Below are positions 1-8,707 of a stretch of DNA of 64,000 nucleotides, one piece after another. Under the pieces are notes generated by a model. That model had not been told where the DNA came from. It was given only the letters and a program-made list of their open reading frames with translations, and ran no database searches. Source of the stretch: Cytophagaceae bacterium ABcell3 (GTDB lineage: Bacteria > Bacteroidota > Bacteroidia > Cytophagales > Cytophagaceae); assembly GCA_030913385.1 (NCBI GenBank), contig CP133159.1:1696584-1760583 (forward strand), in the 5' to 3' direction. Positions within the stretch are counted from its first letter, which is position 1, and each line of letters opens with the position of its first letter. The translations under genes were made by a program, and so were the position numbers.

Positions 1-57
1 ACTGACGGTAAGGCAACAGAAAGGCTTAGGAATATATTATTGGGAGGTGCAGTTTGA
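1..57 (+). CDS. C-terminal end of a probable UDP-GlcNAc 2-epimerase (partial)
   Basis: The frame starting at base 1 encodes 18 residues, TDGKATERLRNILLGGAV, and ends at TGA 55-57, which overlaps the ATG of the next gene (TGATG). The pattern DGKA-ERI-near-the-end is typical of WecB-type UDP-N-acetylglucosamine 2-epimerases, which make UDP-ManNAc for surface polysaccharides, and this fits the following cluster. Only the tail is visible, so the family call is an inference. The stop/start overlap suggests co-translation with the flippase. Confidence 0.45.
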   Translation, partial: TDGKATERLRNILLGGAV

Positions 58-1532
58 TGAAAATGCAAGCAAAAGCCACGGTTCTCTACTCCTTGTTAGG
101 ATTTATCCCTTTTGTATCATCTTTTGTGCTGCTACCTGTCAATGTCACCTATTTGTCTCCGGCAGATTTTGGGGTGTTGGCTTTGGCTGCCATTGCTCAA
201 TCATACATATCTTTATTGTTGCTTTTTGGGATGGATGGAGCTATAAACAGGTTCTATTTTGATCATAACGAAACACCCGAAAAGACTTCAGAATTTCTGA
301 ATACCCTTCTGTCTGTAGTGCTGCTCAAGTGTACCTTAATGTCTGCTGTCCTGTACTTTACAGGTGATTGGATATTGCGTTTTTTTGGGGAAGGGAAATT
401 GCCTTTTGAAGATTATGGCTGGTTTCTGTTTTTTCAAGCCATTTTTCTTTCGATGAATGCGCTGTTGTTTCAGTATTATAGAGTTGCTCAGAAACTGCAA
501 AACGCTGTACTTGTCTCGCTTTTACCTTTTGTACTTTCAACAGCCGGTGGCTTGATCGGGGTGGTCTATTTGAAAGAAGGTGCTTGGGGAAGTGTAGCCG
601 GAAAGGCTGTAGGAACCATTTTAGCCTCAGCGCCTATTTATATTTTGTTGTTTCTGAAGTCTGGGTTTAAGCTTAACTTTTCAGTAGTAAAAGACGTTTA
701 CTTGTACTCATACCCTGTGGTTTTGTACACATTGATCAGCAATACCTCTGCTGCAATTGATAAAATCTTTTTGAACCAATTTTTTTCTTTATCGGAGTTA
801 GGTATCTACAACTTGGCTGTCACCATCGCAGCGCCTATAGGTATTTTGTTGATGGGGTACTGGAATGCCGTTACGCCCAATTTGATGGAAACCTATATTG
901 GGGAGGAGGAAAATAAAGGTGCTATTATAGAGCGGTACTATAACAATGTTTTGCTGATCTCTTTTATAGCTATTTGGGCTTTGATTGCAGTTGTCAATCC
1001 TGTCATCTTTAACTTCTTGAAAGAAGGTTACTGGGATTCCTATTTGTACATTCCGCTTTTGGCTTTTGCTTTTATTGGAAGGGCTTATTACATAGTTTAC
1101 TCTTTTAGTTTGTTCTACTATAAAAAAACTTATTTATTGCCAATAATTAATCTGGTAAGCTTGGTGCTTACAGCAGCGGCTATATATGTCTTGGCCCAAT
1201 ATTTAGGTATTGTTGGTGTCTGTATTGGGGTTGGAGTATCCCAGTTTTCCCAGTTTTTAATTGCTTATTATTTTGATAAAGAAATTAATGCGTTTAAGTA
1301 CCCTGTTAAAAATACGCTACTGCTCCTTGGAATGTCTTTCTTGATCATTTTTCTTAACTATGTATTAATTTATGAGGTTGTTGATATTTTTTGGGTAAAT
1401 ATCATTCATGTTGGCGAAGGGGTGTCAATGGTGCTTCTTGCCGTGTTTTTGATAAAGGGCAAAGTGGTAGTGAATTCTCTAAGAAATGGGTCTTTCGCAA
1501 GGGCTTCCGGTGCTGATCAGATAGGTCTTTAA
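57..1532 (+). CDS. Wzx-type polysaccharide flippase (MATE-fold oligosaccharide exporter)
   Basis: A 491-residue, almost wholly hydrophobic protein with about 12-14 predicted membrane segments. It begins with the first-helix pattern YSLLGFIPFVSSFVLLPVN seen in Polysacc_synt-family exporters. Such proteins flip undecaprenyl-linked repeat units across the inner membrane. I chose ATG 57 over the in-frame TTG at 54 because GGAGG at 43-47 lies about 9 nt upstream and the ATG overlaps the preceding stop. The stop overlaps the start of the next glycosyltransferase by one base (TAATG), so it is the second visible gene of a polysaccharide operon. The family call is secure; the exact substrate is unknown. 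Confidence 0.85.
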   Translation: MKMQAKATVLYSLLGFIPFVSSFVLLPVNVTYLSPADFGVLALAAIAQSYISLLLLFGMDGAINRFYFDHNETPEKTSEFLNTLLSVVLLKCTLMSAVLYFTGDWILRFFGEGKLPFEDYGWFLFFQAIFLSMNALLFQYYRVAQKLQNAVLVSLLPFVLSTAGGLIGVVYLKEGAWGSVAGKAVGTILASAPIYILLFLKSGFKLNFSVVKDVYLYSYPVVLYTLISNTSAAIDKIFLNQFFSLSELGIYNLAVTIAAPIGILLMGYWNAVTPNLMETYIGEEENKGAIIERYYNNVLLISFIAIWALIAVVNPVIFNFLKEGYWDSYLYIPLLAFAFIGRAYYIVYSFSLFYYKKTYLLPIINLVSLVLTAAAIYVLAQYLGIVGVCIGVGVSQFSQFLIAYYFDKEINAFKYPVKNTLLLLGMSFLIIFLNYVLIYEVVDIFWVNIIHVGEGVSMVLLAVFLIKGKVVVNSLRNGSFARASGADQIGL

Positions 1533-2632
1533 TGAAAAAAGTTATACATATTGTTTCTAATGTATCCTCTTCAAATGGGTTGGAATGGATGATTGAAGGA
1601 GTAAGTTCATTGTATGCGTGTACTGTTGTTCTTATGAACCCTTCAGAAACGCCGCTTGAGCTTTCTTTGAAAGAAATGAAAGGGGTAGAGGTTCGACGGA
1701 TTAAGTTTAGAGGTAAAAAAGATCTTATACAGGTTTTCTTGAAAATGTATGTTTTATTAAAAGCCACTAAGCCGGACATAATCCATTGTCACCTATATGA
1801 TGCTTGTTTGGTTGGCCTTACTACATCTAGACTGGCAGGGGTGAAAAAAAGGATATATACGAGGCATTATTCAAATATTCATCACCAGTATCATCCAAAA
1901 GGGGTCTGGTTTGATAAAGTGTTCAATTGTCTGGCGAGCGATATCATAGCAATTTCTGAAAATGTCAAACAAGTTTTGATTAAAGAAAGGGCAAGGGCTG
2001 ACAAAATCATACACCTTCCTCATGGTTTTAAGCTTGAACTTTTTCAGAAAAAGCTTAACGTAGAAGCACTCAAAAACAAGTATAAAGTTGGCAATAACTA
2101 TCCTGTTGTTGGAGCCATATCTAGGTTTGTGCATTTGAAAGGTGTAGCATATATAGTTGAAGCTTTTAGCTTATTGTTAAAGGAATATCCCAAGGCTAAG
2201 CTGTTGTTGTTTAACGCTGTTGGGCCTGAGAAGAAAAAGATTATGTCGATGCTGTCATCGATGCCTGATTCGGCTTATGAGTTGGTTGATTTTGAAGGTC
2301 AAATAATTGATGTTTACCACCTTTTAGATGTTTTCGTGCACGTGCCTATAGATAAAGAAGTTGAGGCTTTTGGTCAAACTTACGTTGAGGCATTAGCTGC
2401 CGGCACTCCTGCTGTTTTTACGATGTCTGGAGTGGCTCCTGATTTTGTGAAAGACGAAGAAAATGCTATTGTTGTTGACTATAAAAGCTCTGAACAAATT
2501 TATCAAGGTATAAGGAAAATCTTAGAAAATGAAGATGTTAGGCAACGTATTGTTCAGCAGGGGCCAATAAGTGTAGAGCAGTTTAGCCTGAGTAAATTCC
2601 TAGAACGCTTAAAGGAAGTCTATGAAAAGTGA
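1532..2632 (+). CDS. GT4-family glycosyltransferase
   Basis: 366 residues with the GT-B layout. The N-terminal acceptor half carries IIHCHLYDA (about residue 82). The C-terminal Glycos_transf_1 half contains HLPHGFKLELF (about 160), VGAISRFVHLKGV, and the nucleotide-sugar-binding E-x7-E region in VEAFGQTYVEALAAG (about 277-291). It probably adds one sugar to the lipid-linked repeat unit at the cytoplasmic face of the membrane. It overlaps the flippase stop by one base and the next gene by 11 bases, so it is translationally coupled. Donor and acceptor cannot be told from sequence. Confidence 0.85.
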   Translation: MKKVIHIVSNVSSSNGLEWMIEGVSSLYACTVVLMNPSETPLELSLKEMKGVEVRRIKFRGKKDLIQVFLKMYVLLKATKPDIIHCHLYDACLVGLTTSRLAGVKKRIYTRHYSNIHHQYHPKGVWFDKVFNCLASDIIAISENVKQVLIKERARADKIIHLPHGFKLELFQKKLNVEALKNKYKVGNNYPVVGAISRFVHLKGVAYIVEAFSLLLKEYPKAKLLLFNAVGPEKKKIMSMLSSMPDSAYELVDFEGQIIDVYHLLDVFVHVPIDKEVEAFGQTYVEALAAGTPAVFTMSGVAPDFVKDEENAIVVDYKSSEQIYQGIRKILENEDVRQRIVQQGPISVEQFSLSKFLERLKEVYEK

Positions 2633-3515
2633 AAGACCACTTTTTTCTGTTATCATTCCAACCTATAACCGCGCAGGTCATCTTGCTGCAGCTTTGCGTT
2701 CTGTTATTCAGCAAAGTTTTCATGAGTTTGAAGTTATAGTGGTAGATGATGGAAGTACTGATGGTACAGAAGAAGTGGTTCGGAGTTTTGAAGATGTGCG
2801 CATCAGGTATTTTCGAAAGGCGAATGAAGAACGTAGCATTGCTCGCAACTTTGGTATAGATAAATCCTTAGGGGCATATGTTACATTTTTAGACTCTGAT
2901 GATTTTTTGTATGAAGATCATTTGGCTGTGGCCTTACAAATGGCAAAAGATAAAAGTAATCCTGAAGTTTTTCATTTATCTTATGAAATAAAATCTTTGG
3001 ATGGTGTCCTACGCATGCAGATGCAAAGCAAGGGAGATATCAATAAACGCTTGATTTATGGAAATTTCCTGAGTTGTATAGGTGTTTTTGTTCGGGGCGA
3101 TATCATAAAAAAACATAGATTCAATACAGATCTTGATATTATTGGCTCCGAAGATTATGAACTGTGGATGAGGTTGGCGGCTAGATATAAAATCCATGCA
3201 TCGTCTCATATTACTGCTTGTCTTACCGAGCATGTGGCTAGGAGCGTTAATGCCATTGAAAAAAACACTGTTGTTTTAAGGATAGAAAAGCTTTATCAAT
3301 ATCTTCTAGAGGATGATGCTGTTCGGAAATACTATGATAGGTATATGCATGTGATAAAAAGCCAACTTTACTTATATTGTGCTTTGCATTTGCTGGAAGC
3401 TAAATTTTTTCCTGAGGGAAGGTCTTATTTCTTTAAAGCATTTAAGGCATATCCGACTTGCGTTTTTTCAAAAAAAGGTCTGGTTCTTATGAAGAAACTG
3501 ATTTTTAAAGCTTGA
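2622..3515 (+). CDS. GT2-family glycosyltransferase
   Basis: 297 residues with a GT-A fold. It opens with FSVIIPTYNRAGHL, followed by VDDGSTDG at residues 41-48 (nucleotide binding) and the metal-binding LDSDD at 90-94. The middle holds SEDYELWMRLA, the usual acceptor-side ED motif of this family. The C-terminal third is helical and has no membrane anchor, so the protein is likely peripheral. It overlaps both neighbours (11 bases upstream, a few downstream), which marks tight operon structure. It likely transfers a sugar during O-antigen or exopolysaccharide assembly. Confidence 0.86.
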   Translation: MKSERPLFSVIIPTYNRAGHLAAALRSVIQQSFHEFEVIVVDDGSTDGTEEVVRSFEDVRIRYFRKANEERSIARNFGIDKSLGAYVTFLDSDDFLYEDHLAVALQMAKDKSNPEVFHLSYEIKSLDGVLRMQMQSKGDINKRLIYGNFLSCIGVFVRGDIIKKHRFNTDLDIIGSEDYELWMRLAARYKIHASSHITACLTEHVARSVNAIEKNTVVLRIEKLYQYLLEDDAVRKYYDRYMHVIKSQLYLYCALHLLEAKFFPEGRSYFFKAFKAYPTCVFSKKGLVLMKKLIFKA

Positions 3516-3517
3516 AA

Positions 3518-4477
3518 ATGGTTCAATTGATAAATCCTTATAATAAAGAAAAATTGGTAAAGCAGGCTACTGGACACCTCGCTGACCGTTCAGGTGCTGT
3601 TTTTGAATTTAAACATGGCGCTTACCGATTTGTAGACAGTGCCAATTATGCTGATAATTTTTCTTTTCAATGGAATTTATTTGATAAGGTTCAATTAGAC
3701 AACCATTCTCAAAGCAATATATCCCGGGAGCGCTTTTTTGGTGTAACTGGCTGGGATAAAAATAATTTAAAAGGCAAAGATCTTTTAGAAGTAGGCTCTG
3801 GTGCAGGTCGCTTTTCTCAAGTAGTTCTTCAGCATACCGAAGCAAATTTATATAGTGTAGACTACTCGAATGCAGTGGAGGCCAATTTTAACAACAATGG
3901 CCCTCATGAACGACTTCATTTGTTTCAGGCGAGCATTTATGACCTCCCTTTTGCGAAAGCCTCTTTTGACAAAGTTTTTTGCTTTGGCGTTCTGCAACAT
4001 ACTCCTGACTTTGAAAAGTCTATCGCTTGTTTGGTAGACATGGTAAAACCAGGAGGCGAGTTGGTGGTGGACTTTTACCCTATTCTTGGCTGGTGGACTA
4101 AATTGCATGCAAAGTACCTTTTTCGGCCCTTTACAAGAAAGATGGCTCCTGAAAAGCTTTATTCTTTAATAAATACCCATGCTGGCTGGCTAATAAAGTT
4201 GTCAAAAACATTGCATAATATCGGACTTGGGGCTTTTACAAGATTTTTGCCTATTTGTGATATCAGAAACACCTTGCCGAAAAATTTGTCAAAGAAACAG
4301 CTTCGTGAATGGGTGGTGCTAGATACCTTCGATATGTTTTCTCCTCGATATGATAACCCTCAAAAGGTCAGTATGGTTGTCTCTTGGTTTAAAAAATATG
4401 GTATGAAAAATGTTTCGGGAGGGGCTGTTACCTATTATCAGGATTTGAAATGCTATTATGTGAAAGGATGTAAATAA
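3518..4477 (+). CDS. Class I SAM-dependent methyltransferase
   Basis: 319 residues from ATG 3518; a TTG at 3512 overlapping the previous stop is the alternative start. Motif I is LLEVGSGAGRFS (about 88-99), motif II/post-I is YSVDYSNAVEAN, and motif IV is FCFGVLQHTPDFEKS, all typical of Methyltransf_11. The first 40 residues (LINPYNKEKL...GAVFEF) resemble the Trm112-like leader often seen on sugar or lipid methyltransferases in polysaccharide loci. It probably methylates a sugar or a lipid-linked intermediate. The final TAATG overlaps the asnB start. Confidence 0.82.
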   Translation: MVQLINPYNKEKLVKQATGHLADRSGAVFEFKHGAYRFVDSANYADNFSFQWNLFDKVQLDNHSQSNISRERFFGVTGWDKNNLKGKDLLEVGSGAGRFSQVVLQHTEANLYSVDYSNAVEANFNNNGPHERLHLFQASIYDLPFAKASFDKVFCFGVLQHTPDFEKSIACLVDMVKPGGELVVDFYPILGWWTKLHAKYLFRPFTRKMAPEKLYSLINTHAGWLIKLSKTLHNIGLGAFTRFLPICDIRNTLPKNLSKKQLREWVVLDTFDMFSPRYDNPQKVSMVVSWFKKYGMKNVSGGAVTYYQDLKCYYVKGCK

Positions 4478-6354
4478 TGTGCGGAATTGCAGGTTTTTTT
4501 AATACCCAAATAGCTTGTCCAGAAGCGGTGGTCGCTAACATGGCGCAATCGCTGACCCATCGAGGGCCAGATGCCACAGGTACTGCTTCTTTTGATTTTA
4601 ACGGCCGTTGTACAGCTTTAGGGCATACCCGGCTTTCAGTGCTTGACCTGTCTGCTACGGCAAACCAGCCTTTTTATTCTGCTTGCGGTCGGTATGTTAT
4701 CGTTTATAATGGTGAAATTTACAATTTTCGGGAGCTGAAGAGTCAGTTCGGCCTAACTGCTCACACGTCATGCGATACTGAAATAGTTCTGGAGCTATTT
4801 GTGAGGCAGGGACCTGAATTTGTACACTTGCTTAATGGCATGTTTGCTTTTGTTATCTATGACTTAATGGAAAACAAACTCTACCTTTTCAGGGACAGGG
4901 TGGGTGTAAAACCGCTTTTTTATTATTTTAATGATAACGAGCTTTTCTTTGCTTCTGAAATCAAATCCTTATTAACAGTTGATCAGATTAAAAACCGGCT
5001 TTCGCTCAATAGTCAAGCGGTGAACCTGTATTTCCATCTCGGGTATATTCCTCAGCCACATACTATTTATAAAGAAATATGTAAGTTTCCGCCGGGTGCT
5101 TATGCCATTGTGCAACATGGTAGTTTTGATCTTACGCATTATTGGCAGCCCGAAAAGAAAGTGGAAGCTTCTGCTTTTTCAGACTACCCTTCTGCCAAGC
5201 GGCATTTACATGAATTATTGAAATCTTCTGTTGCTTACAGAATGGTCAGTGATGTGCCTGTTGGTACATTTTTAAGTGGAGGCATTGATTCGAGTCTGGT
5301 TACGGCTATTGCCAGCACAGTTTCGGATTTTCCAGTAAAAAGTTTTTCTATCGGTTTTAAGGAAGCCCACTTTAATGAAGCTGTTTATGCTGGCAAAGTA
5401 GCAAAGCATTTACAGACCGACCATACTGAATATATTTTGTCCGAAAAAGATGCCTTAGACCATCTGCTTCCGGTTATGGACCAGTTCGATGAACCATTTG
5501 CTGATAGTTCTGCTTTGCCTGTTTATTTGGTTTCTTCTATTGCACAAAAGGATGTGCGGGTAGTGCTCACCGGTGACGGAGGGGACGAGTGTTTTTTGGG
5601 TTATGGTGCTTATACTTGGGCTGAAAGGATGAATAACCCTTTTTTGTTCGCCTTTAGAAAACCTGCATCATTTTTTTTGAAGAGTATAAAGAGTAATCGT
5701 ATTAAACGGGTGGGAGATTTAGTGGGATCGCCTAGCAAAGGGTTGCTAAAAGAACATATATTCTCCCAGGAACAATATTATTTTTCATACCAGGAAATAG
5801 AACAACTTTTGAGTCCCAATTATTGGGAACAGCAGGATAGTATTTCTGCTATATGTGTTAAGCGCAAGCTCAGTGTTGCAGAAGAGCAAGCACTTTTTGA
5901 CTTGAAGTACTACCTCCCTGACGATCTGCTGGTAAAAGTAGATAGGGCTAGTATGAAATGTTCGCTTGAAGCTCGTGAGCCTTTGTTGGATTATCGGTTA
6001 ATTGAATTTGCGTTGAACCTTTCTTATGGTTTAAAAGTAAGGAAAGGGGACAGCAAATTTCTGCTCAAGCAGGTGCTTCATGAGTACTTGCCCGAAGCAT
6101 TTTTTCAGCGGCCTAAACGTGGCTTTTCCATTCCTCTTGGCGATTGGTTGAAAAAGGATTTATCCGAATTGTTGGACAAGTATTTGTCCAAGTCTGTGGT
6201 AGAGGGTGCTGGAGTCTTAAATTTTTCATATATTGATTCGCTAAAAAAGCGTTTCTTAGCTGGTGAAGATTATCTTTTTCATAGGCTTTGGCTTATTATT
6301 ATTTTTCATAGATGGGCTGAAAGGTCTATTTTTATTCCGAATGCTGTTAACTGA
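4477..6354 (+). CDS. asnB: Asparagine synthase (glutamine-hydrolysing)-type amidotransferase
   Basis: 625 residues, the usual AsnB length. Cys2 of MCGIAGFF is the class II glutaminase nucleophile. RGPDATG (29-35) and YNGEIYNF (77-84) line the glutamine pocket, and the PP-loop SGGIDSS lies at 267-273. Later LTGDGGDE and REPLLDYRLIEFAL are typical synthase-domain motifs. AsnB homologues inside polysaccharide clusters often amidate a uronic acid or sugar carboxylate rather than aspartate, so a sugar-modifying role is likely here (inference). It overlaps the preceding methyltransferase stop and ends the first tight operon; 201 bp follow before the next gene. Confidence 0.88.
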   Translation: MCGIAGFFNTQIACPEAVVANMAQSLTHRGPDATGTASFDFNGRCTALGHTRLSVLDLSATANQPFYSACGRYVIVYNGEIYNFRELKSQFGLTAHTSCDTEIVLELFVRQGPEFVHLLNGMFAFVIYDLMENKLYLFRDRVGVKPLFYYFNDNELFFASEIKSLLTVDQIKNRLSLNSQAVNLYFHLGYIPQPHTIYKEICKFPPGAYAIVQHGSFDLTHYWQPEKKVEASAFSDYPSAKRHLHELLKSSVAYRMVSDVPVGTFLSGGIDSSLVTAIASTVSDFPVKSFSIGFKEAHFNEAVYAGKVAKHLQTDHTEYILSEKDALDHLLPVMDQFDEPFADSSALPVYLVSSIAQKDVRVVLTGDGGDECFLGYGAYTWAERMNNPFLFAFRKPASFFLKSIKSNRIKRVGDLVGSPSKGLLKEHIFSQEQYYFSYQEIEQLLSPNYWEQQDSISAICVKRKLSVAEEQALFDLKYYLPDDLLVKVDRASMKCSLEAREPLLDYRLIEFALNLSYGLKVRKGDSKFLLKQVLHEYLPEAFFQRPKRGFSIPLGDWLKKDLSELLDKYLSKSVVEGAGVLNFSYIDSLKKRFLAGEDYLFHRLWLIIIFHRWAERSIFIPNAVN

Positions 6355-6444
6355 CATAGAATCATGTTTTTTTCCTTTTTGAAATATAGCTTTATCCATG
6401 AGGAGCAAAATTTAGCGAAGCCACTGATTTGAAGTTGTTTTGCG

Positions 6445-6482
6445 AGGTAATAAAAGTTCTATTGCATATTCAGGTTTAAAAA
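6445..6482 (+). repeat. Dispersed palindromic repeat, copy A (right half)
   Basis: AGGTAATAAAAGTTCTATTG then CATATTCAGGTTTAAA matches the right half of copies B and C with three or four changes. It sits in the 201-bp gap before the glycosyltransferase at 6556. The left half of the element is missing or too diverged to see. Confidence 0.55.
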
Positions 6483-6555
6483 GCATGACTCGTCCTTGTT
6501 TAGAAATCATATTTCGGATCAAACATTTGCGGGTGTATTGGGATAAGTATTTACA

Positions 6556-7782
6556 ATGAAAGAAAGCGTTTTATATATCTCTTATGATGGGATGACTGAT
6601 CCTTTGGGGCAGTCGCAGGTTATACCTTATTTAAAAAAACTCTCCGAGCTGGGGTTCCAATTCTCTGTAGTGAGCTGTGAGAAAGAAGACAAGTTTGAAG
6701 AGCTAGGGGGGAAGATTAGGTATGCACTTGAGGATGTTAAGATTGACTGGTATCCAGTAATGTACAAGAAATCTCCTCCTGGGGTGTCTACGTTATTAAA
6801 TATCAGGAACTTAAAAAAAATAGTAACGAAGCTCTTTCAGAAAAAAGAGTTTTCCATTATTCACTGCAGGAGTTACCTGCCAGCCATCATTGGTTTGGCT
6901 ATGAAAAGGAAATTTCAAGTTCCAATTATTTTTGATATGAGAGGTTTTTGGGTAGATGAGAGGGTAGAAGGTGGGCTCTGGAATACTAAAAACCCAGTTT
7001 ATAAGTTCGCTTTTAACTATTTTAAGACATTGGAATCAGAGCTGGTAAAAGAGGCAGACGCTATTATCAGTTTGACTCAGGCAGGAAAAGAGGAGGTTCA
7101 AAAATGGCCATCGTGGAAAGAGACAAAGGTGGGCATAACTGTAATTCCTTGTAGTTGTGACTTTGATTTTTATAAAAAACCTGCAGAGGAAGAGTTGCTC
7201 CATGTTCGTAAAGAGTTGGGGATAAACCCTGATGATTTTGTATTGACTTATGTAGGTTCTATAGGAACTTGGTATTTGTTAGATGAGATGCTGGAGTTTT
7301 ATAGGGTGCTGCTTAATGTCATTCCTAATGCTTTCTTTTTGTTATTTTCTCCAGTTTCTGACAAGTTTATTGAAGAGAAGTGTTTCGAGCATGGGATACC
7401 TGTAAATAGGGTCAAAGCAATGTTTGTTTCTAAAAAGGACTACCCAAGATATGTAGGTGTATCAGACTTCGGCCTGTTTTTTATAAAACCATGTTTTTCT
7501 AAAATAGCAAGTTCGCCTACAAAACTGGGAGAGCTTCTTTCTATGGAAATTCCAGTGGTTACCAACAGTGGAGTGGGGGATGTGAAGAAAATTATCAAGG
7601 AAACCAACGGAGGAATTGTAATCTCCGAGTTGAATAAGAATGAATATTTGTCAGTGGCTAAACAGATTGATAGCCGTTTCTTTAAACCAGATGTGGCAAA
7701 AGCACGGCAGATTTTTGATTTAAACATAGCGGTAGAGAAGTATCTTAAGGTATACCAGCAAATGCTTGAAAAGCGAAAGTAA
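6556..7782 (+). CDS. GT4-family glycosyltransferase
   Basis: 408 residues. The N-terminus VLYISYDGMTDPLGQSQV is the signature of a Bacteroidota GT4 subgroup found in exopolysaccharide loci. The acceptor domain has IIHCRSYLPAII and FDMRGFWVDERV, and the donor half has LTYVGSIGTWY and SSPTKLGELLSMEIPVV, where KxGE replaces the classical E-x7-E. There is no signal peptide, so it is cytoplasmic or membrane-associated. It starts after a 201-bp gap carrying a copy of the dispersed palindromic repeat, so it may have its own promoter. It is followed 19 bp later by a methyltransferase. Confidence 0.84.
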   Translation: MKESVLYISYDGMTDPLGQSQVIPYLKKLSELGFQFSVVSCEKEDKFEELGGKIRYALEDVKIDWYPVMYKKSPPGVSTLLNIRNLKKIVTKLFQKKEFSIIHCRSYLPAIIGLAMKRKFQVPIIFDMRGFWVDERVEGGLWNTKNPVYKFAFNYFKTLESELVKEADAIISLTQAGKEEVQKWPSWKETKVGITVIPCSCDFDFYKKPAEEELLHVRKELGINPDDFVLTYVGSIGTWYLLDEMLEFYRVLLNVIPNAFFLLFSPVSDKFIEEKCFEHGIPVNRVKAMFVSKKDYPRYVGVSDFGLFFIKPCFSKIASSPTKLGELLSMEIPVVTNSGVGDVKKIIKETNGGIVISELNKNEYLSVAKQIDSRFFKPDVAKARQIFDLNIAVEKYLKVYQQMLEKRK

Positions 7783-7801
7783 TACGTAATGGAAAAACAG
7801 G

Positions 7802-8707
7802 ATGATAAGTTATAGTCAAAGCCCTGTCAAAAAACTTTCTAAAGGTGATATTGAAATTGCTTCTTTTGTTCATAACGATGGAAACTTGGATCCTGAAACC
7901 GTCAAGTCTTTTGGGGAAGAATGGCAAAAATTCGGCACATTCGCTGAACAAGACTTAAGTACAGCAGGAAGTCAATATTTTGATATTGTAGACGATCAAG
8001 TAATGAACAAATCCACAATTGCTTTGGATGTTGGCTGTGGAACAGGCAGGTGGTCTAAATATATAGCTAAGCATGTCCATTTTATAGAGGCCATTGACCC
8101 TAGCAATGCAGTATATGCAGCGGCAAACTTTTTAGGCGATACAAAAAATGCAAGAGTTACCCAAGCCAGCGTAGATAACATTCCATTTCCAGACAGTTCC
8201 TTTGACTTTGTTTTTTCTCTAGGTGTTTTGCACCATTTACCTGATACGGCTCATGCCATGAAAAAATGCGTGTCGAAGGTAAAGCCTGGAGGCATTTTTT
8301 TGGTGTATTTATATTACAACTTGGATAATCGAGGACCTTTGTTCAAAGTGCTTTTTAAGTTGTCAAACCTAGTTAGGAAGGTAGTTTCCCTCTTGCCTCA
8401 AAATTTGAAGTTTTTGATCTGTGATTTACTAGCTGTTGTTTTCTATATGCCTTTCGTCACTTTGGCGAGGGTAATTCAGCATACCCCTTTTCTTAAGCAA
8501 AAAGTGCATTTGATTCCTTTGTCTTATTATAGGGACAAGAGTTTTCGGATTATCAGAAATGACGCACTTGACCGGTTTGGAACTCCATTGGAAAAAAGGT
8601 TTTCCAGAAAGGAAGTAAAAAATTTGATGGAGGAAGCAGGTTTGACAAATATCAAATTTTCAGAAAAAGAACCTTATTGGCATGCTACCGGGGTAAAGAA
8701 GGCCTAG
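7802..8707 (+). CDS. Class I SAM-dependent methyltransferase
   Basis: 301 residues. Motif I is ALDVGCGTGRWSKYIA (about 73-88), post-I is AIDPSNAVYAA, and FVFSLGVLHHLPDT followed by VKPGGIFLVYLYY gives the Methyltransf_11 core. The first 50 residues hold FGEEWQKFGTF, which recurs in methyltransferases that act on lipid-linked sugars or C-methylate deoxysugars. It sits 19 bp after a glycosyltransferase and its last 23 bp overlap the end of the opposing membrane-protein gene. The substrate is unknown. Confidence 0.8.
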   Translation: MISYSQSPVKKLSKGDIEIASFVHNDGNLDPETVKSFGEEWQKFGTFAEQDLSTAGSQYFDIVDDQVMNKSTIALDVGCGTGRWSKYIAKHVHFIEAIDPSNAVYAAANFLGDTKNARVTQASVDNIPFPDSSFDFVFSLGVLHHLPDTAHAMKKCVSKVKPGGIFLVYLYYNLDNRGPLFKVLFKLSNLVRKVVSLLPQNLKFLICDLLAVVFYMPFVTLARVIQHTPFLKQKVHLIPLSYYRDKSFRIIRNDALDRFGTPLEKRFSRKEVKNLMEEAGLTNIKFSEKEPYWHATGVKKA